A stretch of 64,000 nt of DNA from JAHEKO01 sp965212505 (GTDB lineage Bacteria > Acidobacteriota > Thermoanaerobaculia > Multivoradales > JAHEKO01): contig OZ243123.1 of assembly GCA_965212505.1 (NCBI GenBank), positions 4,154,001 to 4,218,000 of the forward strand, given 5' to 3'. The notes beneath the pieces are model-generated. The model worked only from the letters and a program-made list of their open reading frames with translations. It searched no databases and was not told where the DNA came from. The position numbers and the translations under genes were made by a program. Of the stretch, positions 8,839-16,779 are shown piece after piece; position 1 is the stretch's first letter, and every line of letters begins with the position of its first letter.

Positions 8839-9693
8839 ATGCACGGCTACCGCATTGCCCGAATCTGTCTCACCCTGCTCCTCGGGATCGGAGCCGTCGC
8901 TCGCGCCGAATCGGAGGCGGTCTCGATCCCCGGTGGCTCGTTCCGGATGGGCACCGAGGCCGCCCGTATTCCTGAGCTCAAGGAGCACTACTCCGTCGGC
9001 TTCCCGGGCGCCTTCGAGAATGAGGCGCCACCCCGGAGCGTGACGCTCAGTAGCTTCAGACTCGACCGCCATGAGGTCAGCTATGAGCGCTACGCCCGGT
9101 TCCTCGAAGCTCGGCCCGAATGGCGGCGCGACCGCCTCGACGCCGACCATCACAATGGCGACTACCTCACGGATTGGGAGGGGGCTTCGTTCCCCGAGGG
9201 CAAAGAGTCGCACCCGGTGGTTTTTGTCACCTGGCACGCAGCACTCTCGTTCTGTCGGTGGGCTGGTGGCCGTCTCCCCTCCGAGGCCGAATGGGAGTAC
9301 GCCGCACGGGCCGGCGACGATCGTGAGTTTCCGTGGGGTAACGAGCCGCCGACCCCCGAGCGCGCCAACTACTACGCGGACGGCATCCGAGAGACGACAC
9401 CTGTTGGCAGCTACCCCGCCAACGACTTTGGGCTCCACGACCTTGCCGGGAACGTCTGGGAGTGGCTGCTCGACGTTTGGGTCGACACTCCCGCGTCGGG
9501 CTCCACCACCGATCCGATTGCGGGCGGAGCACCGGGCGAAGGCTCACTGCTCGAGCTCGACGGCCGGCGGTCGGTGCGCGGGGCGAGTGCTACCGGCTCG
9601 GTCGTCAACATTCGAACGCGCTGGCGCGACAGCCACGTGGTCACGAACGCCGTCGGCTTCGTGGGCTTCCGCTGCGCATATCCGGCCTCCTAG
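8839..9693 (+). CDS. Secreted SUMF1/FGE-sulfatase-domain protein, catalytic cysteines absent
   Basis: A 284-residue protein with a signal peptide (MHGYRIARICLTLLLGIGAVARA) and a formylglycine-generating-enzyme fold: IPGGSFRMG, DRHEVSYERYARFL, GGRLPSEAEWEYAARAG, DLAGNVWEW and the terminal GFVGFRCAYP. True FGEs carry two cysteines in the segment before the final GFR motif; here that segment reads NIRTRWRDSHVVTN and has none. It is therefore probably not a sulfatase-activating enzyme but a binding or other member of the superfamily. An in-frame stop at 8818 makes 8839 the only likely start. A GGAGGTGA sequence lies 18 nt upstream, too far for a normal ribosome site. Confidence 0.88.
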   Translation: MHGYRIARICLTLLLGIGAVARAESEAVSIPGGSFRMGTEAARIPELKEHYSVGFPGAFENEAPPRSVTLSSFRLDRHEVSYERYARFLEARPEWRRDRLDADHHNGDYLTDWEGASFPEGKESHPVVFVTWHAALSFCRWAGGRLPSEAEWEYAARAGDDREFPWGNEPPTPERANYYADGIRETTPVGSYPANDFGLHDLAGNVWEWLLDVWVDTPASGSTTDPIAGGAPGEGSLLELDGRRSVRGASATGSVVNIRTRWRDSHVVTNAVGFVGFRCAYPAS

Positions 9694-9794
9694 TTCACCC
9701 ATCCCTCGGATTCGAGTCGAGCTGGCGCGATCGGCTCCAGGATTGACGGCTATGCCACTTTTCTCGAGGGCACCTTCCGGCCATTCTGAAGCGT

Positions 9795-10325
9795 ATGACG
9801 CTGCGACGACCGGAAGCCCACGAACACATGGAGTACTACGGCCTATACATCGGGCAAGCCCCTGACGGCGACATCCTGCAGACTCTGGTCGACGAGTTCG
9901 AAGAGACAAGCCGCCTGCTGGCGAATCTGCCGACCGGGGCGGAGACGAAGCCCTACGCCGAGGGGAAGTGGAACCTACGCGACATCGTCGGGCACTTGAT
10001 CGACACCGAGTGGACCTTCGCCTACCGAGGGCTCTGCTTCGCGCGCGTCGATCCGGCCGCGCTGCCGCCGTTCGACCAAGAGCTCTGGGCGCGCACATCC
10101 AGCGCGTCTCGACGTCCGCTCGCCAACCTGCTGGAGGAGTTCCGCGCCGCCCGGAGCTCTTCGGTCCATCTGTTTCGCGGACTCTCCGATGCGGACTGGG
10201 GGCGTCGCGGGGTCGCCAACGACTGCCCGTTTACGGTCCGGTGTATGCCCTACATCCTGGCCGGCCACGAGATACACCATCGCAAGGTCATCGTGGAGCG
10301 CTACCTTCAAGGAGAACCGTCATGA
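9795..10325 (+). CDS. DinB-like (YfiT/DinB_2) family protein
   Basis: A 176-residue four-helix-bundle protein of the DinB superfamily. The probable metal-binding histidines are in NLRDIVGHLIDTEW and AGHEIHHRKVI. Members include thiol-dependent S-transferases (bacillithiol and mycothiol enzymes), but most are uncharacterised. I kept ATG at 9795 because the RPEAHE-x-x-YYGLYI N-terminus matches the usual family start; ATG 9828 is an alternative. The stop codon overlaps the start of the next gene (ATGA), so the two are translationally coupled. Confidence 0.85.
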   Translation: MTLRRPEAHEHMEYYGLYIGQAPDGDILQTLVDEFEETSRLLANLPTGAETKPYAEGKWNLRDIVGHLIDTEWTFAYRGLCFARVDPAALPPFDQELWARTSSASRRPLANLLEEFRAARSSSVHLFRGLSDADWGRRGVANDCPFTVRCMPYILAGHEIHHRKVIVERYLQGEPS

Positions 10326-10990
10326 AACTCGATCGTTCACTGCTCGCAGGGCTGATCGCCCTCACCCTCCCGACCCTCGCGACCGCCGGTTTGCCGGAGG
10401 TCCTCCCGCGCACCTGTGAAGTCGACCTGGCGTTGAGCGCCGCGCCGGAGTACCTGCGATCCTCCGCCACGGTCTACACCCTCGAGGAGGCCGGCTACGT
10501 CCGCGCGATCGAAGGGAGTGGGCCCTTCACCTGCATCGTCAACCGCGATCACCCGCGCGTCCTCAAGCCGACCTGCTTCGACGCCGAGGGCGGCCGAACC
10601 ATCGTGCCCAAGATCCTCTTCTTCGGCAAACAGATGATGGCCGGCAAGGAGCTCGGAGCCATCCGGGAGGCCGTCTCTGCGGCCTTCGACGCGGGCGACT
10701 TCATCTCCCCCGAGCGGCCCGGCGTGGCCTACATGCTCTCGCGCTACAACCGGCCTTGGAACGGCGCGACCGGCGCGCTCGGTTGGTTCCCGCCACACGT
10801 CATGTTCTACGCACCGAACCTGACCAACGAGGACATCGGGCACCAGATGAGTCACTACAACCCCGAGCAGCCGACCCCGATGATCGGCTATCAGGGGCCG
10901 CACGGCTTCATGATCATGATCAGCGACGACGGTCGCGAGCGAGCTCGTACCGACCTGCGCGACTGCCCCGACTGGGTGCACGCCGACTGA
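10322..10990 (+). CDS. Secreted protein of unknown function
   Basis: A 222-residue protein starting inside the stop of the DinB-like gene (ATGA overlap). It has a signal peptide (MKLDRSLLAGLIALTLPTLATA), then an extracytoplasmic domain with an early Cys (RTCEVDLALSAAPEYLR). Conserved-looking blocks are YVRAIEGSGPFTCIVNRDH, RPTCFDAEGGRT-like residues and IGHQMSHYNPEQPTPMIGYQ. I do not recognise the family. The overlap suggests it works with the DinB-like protein. It converges on the downstream regulator with only 6 bp between stop codons. Confidence 0.75.
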   Translation: MKLDRSLLAGLIALTLPTLATAGLPEVLPRTCEVDLALSAAPEYLRSSATVYTLEEAGYVRAIEGSGPFTCIVNRDHPRVLKPTCFDAEGGRTIVPKILFFGKQMMAGKELGAIREAVSAAFDAGDFISPERPGVAYMLSRYNRPWNGATGALGWFPPHVMFYAPNLTNEDIGHQMSHYNPEQPTPMIGYQGPHGFMIMISDDGRERARTDLRDCPDWVHAD

Positions 10991-11000
10991 CGATCGTCAG
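10987..11000. terminator. 14-bp perfect palindrome holding both convergent stop codons
   Basis: CTGACGATCGTCAG is self-complementary and contains the TGA of the plus-strand gene and the TGA of the minus-strand regulator. It has no loop or T-run, so it is only a weak candidate for transcript-end processing. Confidence 0.35.
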
Positions 11001-11977
11001 GCTCGGGCGTCGCCGGCCGCGGCGCGAAAAGCGGAACGATACGCCCTCGGCGTCGTCCCCAGATGCTGGGCCAGACGCTTCCTCAGATTGGCCGCCGATC
11101 CGAGCCCGGACCGCGTCGCGACCTGCTCGACGCTCGCATCGGTCGCCTCCAACAACTCCCTCGCCGCGGTCACCCGCTGCTGGATCAACCACTGATGTGG
11201 CGTGAGGCCGGTGACCTCTTTGAAGCGGCGCTGGAAGGTCCGCAGAGAGAAGCCGAACTGACGGGCGACGACCTCCAGCTTGAGCGGCTCGTCGAGTCGC
11301 TCGATCATCCAATCGAGCACCGCTCCGAATTCGTCCTCGGTGTCGACGCCCGCGGGCGCCTCGACGTACTGCGCCTGTCCGCCCTCCCGGTGTACCGGAG
11401 CCACCATTCTGCGGGCGATGGTGTTGGCGACCTTCAGCCCAAAATGTTCACGCACCATCGCGAGACAGAGGTCGAGACCGGCGGCGGACCCCGCCGAGGT
11501 CGAGATCCGAGCCTCGCGCGACACGTCGTGGAGATAGAGGGCGCCCTCCTGAACCCGCACCCGTGGGAAGAGTCGCTTCAACGTATCGGCAAAGAGCCAG
11601 TGAGTCGTCGCCTCCCGCCCATCGAGCAGACCTGCGTGCGCGAGCGCAAAGGCACCGGTGCAGATCGACATCAGCCAGGCGCCCCGATCGTGAGCCGCGA
11701 CGAGCGCGTCGAGGAAGGGCTCCGCTGGACGCTCTTCCGGGTCCCGCCAGCCGGCGACCAGTACAACGTCCGCTCGTTCCAGGTCTTCGAGCGAGCCGCT
11801 CGGCCGAACCTCCAGGCCATGATTGCAAAAGAGCCGGCCGCGCTCCACCCGACAGGGGACGAAGTCGTACCAGTCGGCCACGAGCTCGCTCCGGTCCCGT
11901 CCGAGAATCTCTCGAGCGATGCTGTACTCGAAGGCACGAAGGCCATCGTAGATGGCGGCGGCGATGCGGGGTCTCAT
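10997..11977 (-). CDS. GlxA/FtrA-type AraC transcriptional regulator (DJ-1/PfpI + HTH)
   Basis: A 326-residue protein. Residues 1-185 form a DJ-1/PfpI-like domain with the nucleophile-elbow segment LMSICTGAFALAHAGLLDG and the following ATTHW. Residues 215-320 form an AraC_HTH_18 DNA-binding domain (LKLEVVARQFGFSLRTFQRR, GLTPHQWLIQQR, ATRSGLGSAANLRKR, GTTPRAYRSAF). ATG at 11977 is preceded by AAAGGA. Members such as GlxA, FtrA and ArgR-type regulators sense small metabolites and control amino-acid or betaine catabolism. The target here is unknown. It lies 2 kb from the sarcosine operon but in a separate unit. Confidence 0.92.
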   Translation of the reverse strand: MRPRIAAAIYDGLRAFEYSIAREILGRDRSELVADWYDFVPCRVERGRLFCNHGLEVRPSGSLEDLERADVVLVAGWRDPEERPAEPFLDALVAAHDRGAWLMSICTGAFALAHAGLLDGREATTHWLFADTLKRLFPRVRVQEGALYLHDVSREARISTSAGSAAGLDLCLAMVREHFGLKVANTIARRMVAPVHREGGQAQYVEAPAGVDTEDEFGAVLDWMIERLDEPLKLEVVARQFGFSLRTFQRRFKEVTGLTPHQWLIQQRVTAARELLEATDASVEQVATRSGLGSAANLRKRLAQHLGTTPRAYRSAFRAAAGDARA

Positions 11978-12008
11978 GGCAAGGTCCTTTCCGAAGCGAG
12001 ATGAGGGT

Positions 12009-12719
12009 TCACCGCGTGAGGCGATAGTAGAGGCCTCCCCACAGGCGCTGTGGCTGCTCGGGCAGCACAGCCTCGTTCAAGGTGTCGGAGTAGGCCAGTC
12101 GGAGCCTGACGCCCGACGAGCGCCGGGTCGCTTCGAGGTCGAAGTGGGCGCCCCAGTGGTGGAGGCCAGAGTCGGTGCCGCCGAAGAACTTCGAATACTC
12201 GACACCCGCCCAGGCGAGACTTCCGCCCACCGTGGCTGCCCAGCGTCGGCTCGGCGTCCAGCTCCGCTCGAGACTGACCCGTGCGAAGAGATCGCGTAGC
12301 AGATCGACGTTGTAGTAGAGCTCGAGGGCTGGCGACCACACGCGCTGCGATCTCAGCTTGAGGTAGGCCTCCCCGGTGCTGTCGATGCCCCCCGGGAAGA
12401 TCAACTCGACGTAGCCCACCCTCAGCTCTAGAGCCGCAAAGCGACGGTCGTAGAAGAGGTCGATGTCGATCTCCTGGATCTCTCCCAACCGCCCGTTGTC
12501 GTCTTCCAGGTCGACGCCGATCCAGAACCCGACGCCGAGTCCGTTCTCGTGGGAGACCTCGGTCGAGGCCGTGAACACCGGGAACTCTCGCAACGTGATC
12601 CCGCGCCAGACGTGTGGATAGCGGTAGGCAACCTCGTAGTCGACCGTGGCGGCCTGGGCGGCCGCACCGGCGAGGAGCTCAACCGCGCAGAGAGCCAGGA
12701 GGAGACGCGACGCGCTCAT
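12009..12719 (-). CDS. Putative outer-membrane beta-barrel (TorF-like porin)
   Basis: A 236-residue protein with a signal peptide (MSASRLLLALCAVELLAGAAAQA), then alternating amphipathic strands ending in an aromatic residue (GGLYYRLTR), as in outer-membrane barrels. The opening VDYEVAYRYPHVWRGITL and the EIDIDLFYDRRF strand pattern resemble TorF-family putative porins. The ATG overlaps the stop of the EamA gene (ATGA), so the two are coupled: an inner-membrane exporter and a barrel that might provide outer-membrane passage. The reading frame stays open upstream to 13754, but that part is antisense-frame shadow of the exporter. Confidence 0.75.
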   Translation of the reverse strand: MSASRLLLALCAVELLAGAAAQAATVDYEVAYRYPHVWRGITLREFPVFTASTEVSHENGLGVGFWIGVDLEDDNGRLGEIQEIDIDLFYDRRFAALELRVGYVELIFPGGIDSTGEAYLKLRSQRVWSPALELYYNVDLLRDLFARVSLERSWTPSRRWAATVGGSLAWAGVEYSKFFGGTDSGLHHWGAHFDLEATRRSSGVRLRLAYSDTLNEAVLPEQPQRLWGGLYYRLTR

Positions 12720-13663
12720 CGATCTATCGCCGGCCCCGAGGAGGTCGTGGCGGCGCGCGCGCGAGCGGTGGTGATCAAGACAACCGCCCCGACCACCGCC
12801 GCAGCCGCTAGGAGCACGCGCGGCCCCATCGGCTCTCCGGCAAATGCCCAGCCCAAAAGCACTGCCACGACCGGGTTCACGTATGCGTAGGTCGCGACCT
12901 TTGAAGGGGTCGACACCTTGAGGAGCCAGACGTAGGCCGAGTAGCTGACGATGCCCCCGACGCCGGCGAGGTAGATCAAGGCCCACATCGACCGAGCGGA
13001 GACCTGAGACGGCTCGACCCGCTCGCCCAGAACAACTCCGACCACCGCCAGGATCGCTCCGCCCAGGAGCATCTGCATGCCGACGTTCTGGAGGGTAGAC
13101 GACGACTGTGGCGCCCGACGGGAGTAGATCGACCCGAGAGCCCACGAGAACCCGGCAAAACAGATGACCAAGGCACCGGGGCGATCGATCGGCGTCCCGC
13201 CGATCTCTTCCGGGCCGATCAGGATCACGACGCCGGCCAGACCGAGCGCCAGACCCGCGATCACGGCGGCACCGGGGCGTGTTCCGTTCCGCCCGAGCGC
13301 CTCGAGGACGACCATCCACAGAGGCACCGTCGCGACGATCAACGCCGCCACGCCCGACGCGACAAACTGCTCCGCCCAGGTCAGAAGTCCGTTGCCCAGG
13401 ACGAGCAGGAGAACCCCGACGACAAGCGCCGATCGCCAGTGAGCCCAGGTCGGCCGCTCCGCTCCACGTAGAGCCGAGACGACGAAGAGCACCGCTCCAG
13501 CCGACAGAAATCGTAGAGCGGCCATCGACATTGGCGGAATCGTCTCGATGGCGATGCGGATTCCGAGGTACGTCGAGCCCCAGATGAAGTAGACCGCGGC
13601 AAAGGCGGCCAGGACTCCGACCACTGGCGCTGCTGTAGGTGCGGCTGCTCTCGAGGCCGTCAT
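12716..13663 (-). CDS. EamA/DMT-superfamily transporter (YedA-like)
   Basis: A 315-residue inner-membrane protein with about ten transmembrane segments in two EamA repeats. The N-terminal VYFIWGSTYLGIRIAIETIP followed by LRFLSAGAVLF is the hallmark of YedA/RhaT-type drug/metabolite exporters. The second half repeats it (GALVICFAGFSWALGSIYSR, AGEPMGPRVLLAAAAVVGAV). It is probably an exporter of an amino acid or other small metabolite; the substrate cannot be read from sequence. Its stop overlaps the start of the porin-like gene. Confidence 0.9.
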   Translation of the reverse strand: MTASRAAAPTAAPVVGVLAAFAAVYFIWGSTYLGIRIAIETIPPMSMAALRFLSAGAVLFVVSALRGAERPTWAHWRSALVVGVLLLVLGNGLLTWAEQFVASGVAALIVATVPLWMVVLEALGRNGTRPGAAVIAGLALGLAGVVILIGPEEIGGTPIDRPGALVICFAGFSWALGSIYSRRAPQSSSTLQNVGMQMLLGGAILAVVGVVLGERVEPSQVSARSMWALIYLAGVGGIVSYSAYVWLLKVSTPSKVATYAYVNPVVAVLLGWAFAGEPMGPRVLLAAAAVVGAVVLITTARARAATTSSGPAIDR

Positions 13664-13807
13664 TCACCACAGCGTTCCAAGTACCTCGAGGCAATACGAG
13701 TGGCATTTTCGTCAAAGATAGTACCAATCGCGCCATGTCCGGACGCTTGCCCACATCCGGGCGCTTTCTGAGAGGATCGCGCGAACCAGAATCGGGAGGA
13801 CCACCGG

Positions 13808-14593
13808 ATGGAAACGAGCCTGCTCGGCAACCTGTTCACGCTCGCGATGCTCACGATGCTGCAAGCGGTCTTGGGCTTCGACAATCTGCTCTACATCTCG
13901 CTCGAGTCGAAGCGAGCGCCCGAGGCAGACCAGTCTCGGGTGCGCAAGCTCGGGATCGGGCTCGCCGTCGCCCTGCGGATCATCCTGCTGTTCGCACTGA
14001 TGAACCTGATCCGCTACGTCCAGGATCCCCTGTTCAAGCTCGGGTGGACCGGCGTCGCAGAGGGCTCGTTCAACCTCCACAGCCTCATCGTGCTGCTCGG
14101 AGGCGCCTTCATCATCTACACCGCGACCAAAGAAATTTTCCACATGATGGCGCTCGAGAGCGACGACCACGAGGACCGCAAACCGAAGACCGCAGGCGAA
14201 GTGATCTTCTGGATCGTGCTGATGAATCTCGTCTTCTCTTTCGACTCGATCCTCTCGGCGCTGGCGCTGACCGACGTCTTCTGGGTCATGGCGTCGGCGA
14301 TCGTCATCGGCGGCATCCTGATGATCTGGCTCGCCGACCGTGTCTCCTCGTTCCTGCAGAAGAACCGCATGTACGAGGTGCTCGGACTCTTCGTGCTCTT
14401 CGTCGTCGGCATCATGCTGGTGACCGAGGGCGGGCACCTCGCGCACCTCGAGCTGTTCGGCGCCGCGATCACGCCGATGACCAAGACCACGTTCTACTTC
14501 GTGATCGGAATCCTGGTGATCACCGACGTAGTGCAGGGGCGCTACCGCAAGAAGCTCTTGCGGCGCACCCAGCGGGCGTCGACTCCGAGCTAG
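13808..14593 (+). CDS. TerC/Alx-family integral membrane protein
   Basis: A 261-residue protein with seven or eight membrane segments. The two conserved acidic motifs of the family are visible: AVLGFDNLLYISLESK in the first half and NLVFSFDSILSALAL in the second. Their aspartates are thought to bind metal. TerC and Alx proteins export manganese or take part in tellurite resistance and metal loading of exported proteins. A GGGAGGA ribosome site precedes ATG 13808. I looked for a yybP-ykoY manganese riboswitch in the 144-bp leader and saw none. Confidence 0.92.
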   Translation: METSLLGNLFTLAMLTMLQAVLGFDNLLYISLESKRAPEADQSRVRKLGIGLAVALRIILLFALMNLIRYVQDPLFKLGWTGVAEGSFNLHSLIVLLGGAFIIYTATKEIFHMMALESDDHEDRKPKTAGEVIFWIVLMNLVFSFDSILSALALTDVFWVMASAIVIGGILMIWLADRVSSFLQKNRMYEVLGLFVLFVVGIMLVTEGGHLAHLELFGAAITPMTKTTFYFVIGILVITDVVQGRYRKKLLRRTQRASTPS

Positions 14594-14611
14594 CCGCCGA
14601 GGCCGAGAGGG

Positions 14612-15147
14612 TCAGCTGTCACCGAGCTGCGAGAGGACCCGCTGAACCTCGTCCGGGCCGCCATCGCGGAGGACGTCTCCGAGGCGGCTCGGCAGGTCTC
14701 GACTCAGGGTGCCCTTGAGGCGCGCGTAGATGACCTTCTTGGGCCCCGCTCCAACCACCACCAGGTCACCGACCGAGTTCCGGCGCGGCTGAATCAGAAC
14801 CAGCCCGGAGCGCCCTGGGTTGTGCATCCGGACGACTTGCTCCCAACCGGTAACCGCGATCCGGGTCACGTCGATCGCGGGGCCGGCCTCGTTCGGCGCC
14901 TGGTAGACCGCGACCTCGAGGCTGTCGAGTCCGGCAAAGGGCAGCTCACCGTCTTCACCCGCAAGAGCGTCTTGATCAGCAGGGTGGTGAAGCGTCCGAG
15001 GTTGAGCTCAAAGGCGCTCAGCGGGTCGACGCCCCGTTGGCGGGCGATCTCCGAGCGCATGAGCTCGGGCGAGAAGTTGGTGGCACAGCCCACCAACGTT
15101 GACAGTGCGACGAGGGAAAGGACGAGCTTCAGACGAATCGATCTCAT
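14612..15147 (-). pseudogene. DUF4252-like lipoprotein, interrupted by a -1 frameshift
   Basis: Two overlapping minus-strand frames make one protein. The first, from ATG 15147, encodes a lipoprotein signal (LVLSLVALSTLVGC) and FELNLGRFTTLLIKTLL. From about 14962 the neighbouring frame continues as AGEDGELPFAGLDSLEVAVY and runs to 14612 with GWEQVVRMHNPGRSGLVLIQ and VVVGAGPKKVIYARLKGTL. The joined product of about 178 residues has the DUF4252 pattern, a small secreted protein of unknown role. One base appears to be missing near 14960-14970. It may be a true mutation, a sequencing error, or less likely a programmed shift, since no slippery heptamer is evident. Confidence 0.75.
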
Positions 15148-15198
15148 GCCCGTCTTTGTAGCACGAGGCGTACCAGATCCGCAGCCAGGGCAAGCGGC

Positions 15199-16698
15199 CT
15201 AGGCCGCCGCTTTCAAGGCATCGAGAATCTCGCGAGCCTCGCTTTCGACCCAGCCCGGAACATCGGCGCCCGCTTCGATCAACCGAAGGACCTCCTGGGC
15301 CGCAGCCGAAGCCGCCGGCATGTTGCCGCTCTGGTGGTGGCTGGTGGCGACTCCCAGACGCAACATCGCAGACTCCGGGTGGGCCTCGAGGCCGAGCTCC
15401 GCCAGTGCCAGCCCCAGATCGGATCGACCGAGGTCGGCGAACTCGTCCGCGTAGGCGTAGAAGGCAAAATCGTTGTTGAAGTAGTTCGCAAAGTCGGCCG
15501 CCTGCTCGCGCCGAAAGAGGGCTCTAGCGGCTTCGACGCCGTCGCGCACCATCGTCCAAGCGACCGCGGTGCCCAAGATATTGGCCGCGCCGGGCTCCTC
15601 GCCGTGCAGGAATTTCGCGACCTCCTGGGTAACCGCGCTCGAGCGGCTGGTGCTCGAGTTGCCGAGCGCGATCACGGTGTAGCGACCGCGGTCCAGGATG
15701 AGAATCGACGCGCGGTAGCCGCTGAGCGAGCCGCCGTGCGAGATCACCTCAACCTCCTCGGGAAGGTCGTACTCGCCCCCAGGCTCGATTCGCCAGCCGT
15801 AGCCATAACTCTCGATCTGCGCTGTGAACATGCGCTCTCGAAGCTCGGGGGATAGTAGGTCATCGGAGATCACGCCACGCGCCCATCGGAAGAGGGCCCG
15901 CACCGACGCGTGCACTCCACCGGTGGAGTACTTGTTCGACTGGTCTCGGTACTCCTCGACTTCGTAGCGCAGGTCGATGACGCCGTCCTCGTCGACGCGA
16001 AGGTTGTACTCATAGCCGTGCGCGAGCCGCTCCACCGGCTCGTGGTTGTAGGCGAAGCCCAGATCGGAGACCTCCAGCGGCCCGGCGATCCTCTCCTCGA
16101 TCAGCCTGCCGTAGCTCTTGCCGGTCACCTGCTCCGCGATGTAGGCGAGCACGACGTAGCCCATGCTGCTGTAGGAGTACTCGGTGCCCGGCTCGGACTG
16201 CAACTCTAGTCTCCCGATCAGATCGACGTACGAGGCCACCGAGCGATCGAGCCTCAGGTAGTCGCCGAGATCGACGTCGATCTCCTCGAAACCGCCATAG
16301 TGCGGCAGGCCGGAGGCGTGAGAGAGGAGCTGGTGCAAGGTGATGTCGGCCTTGTCGGCCGGGTACTCGGGCAGGTGCTTCGAGAGCGGATCCTCCAATC
16401 CGAGCTTGCCCTCTTGGACGAGCTGGAGGATCAACATGGAGGTGAACTGCTTGCTCACCGAGCCGACCAGGAACACCGTGTCCGGTCGGTTGGGTATGTG
16501 CCACGTGCGGTCGGCTTCACCAAAACCACCTTCGTAGAGGATTCGATCGCCCTCGGCGACCAGCACGGATCCCTGGAAGCGATGCTCTACCGCAAACTCG
16601 CTCACGATTCGCGCAATCGAGATCGAGTCGGCATGGGCCACCGCACTCGTCACGAACATCCCCAGGAGCGCCAGGCTCCCGCTTTGCCTCAGCCGCAT
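15199..16698 (-). CDS. Secreted serine hydrolase, beta-lactamase/PBP class C family
   Basis: A 499-residue protein with a signal peptide (cleavage near AHA-DS). The class C beta-lactamase/D-peptidase motifs are all recognisable: SVSK (nucleophile Ser and Lys in GSVSKQFTSML), YSS in EYSYSSMGYV as the YxN-type triad, and HGG in VISHGGSLSG. The last 100 residues or so are helical and TPR-like (GLALAELGLEAHPESAMLR). It is probably a periplasmic esterase, D-aminopeptidase or beta-lactamase-like enzyme. ATG 16698 has a strong AAGGAGGT site. It is divergent from the glycosyltransferase gene. Confidence 0.9.
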   Translation of the reverse strand: MRLRQSGSLALLGMFVTSAVAHADSISIARIVSEFAVEHRFQGSVLVAEGDRILYEGGFGEADRTWHIPNRPDTVFLVGSVSKQFTSMLILQLVQEGKLGLEDPLSKHLPEYPADKADITLHQLLSHASGLPHYGGFEEIDVDLGDYLRLDRSVASYVDLIGRLELQSEPGTEYSYSSMGYVVLAYIAEQVTGKSYGRLIEERIAGPLEVSDLGFAYNHEPVERLAHGYEYNLRVDEDGVIDLRYEVEEYRDQSNKYSTGGVHASVRALFRWARGVISDDLLSPELRERMFTAQIESYGYGWRIEPGGEYDLPEEVEVISHGGSLSGYRASILILDRGRYTVIALGNSSTSRSSAVTQEVAKFLHGEEPGAANILGTAVAWTMVRDGVEAARALFRREQAADFANYFNNDFAFYAYADEFADLGRSDLGLALAELGLEAHPESAMLRLGVATSHHQSGNMPAASAAAQEVLRLIEAGADVPGWVESEAREILDALKAAA

Positions 16699-16779
16699 CT
16701 CGAAACCTCCTTCGGTCGCATCCGTTGTTACGTGAGTGAATCACCAAAGTTGTTTCCGAGCTACCCTCTCCATCACTCG

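Noticed and set aside
12720..13754. Long upstream extension of the porin-like frame
   Set aside because: The 345 extra codons lie inside the EamA gene in another frame and are highly basic; the signal peptide starts at 12719.
13664..13807. Manganese (yybP-ykoY) riboswitch before the TerC gene
   Set aside because: I could not find the conserved three-way-junction motifs.
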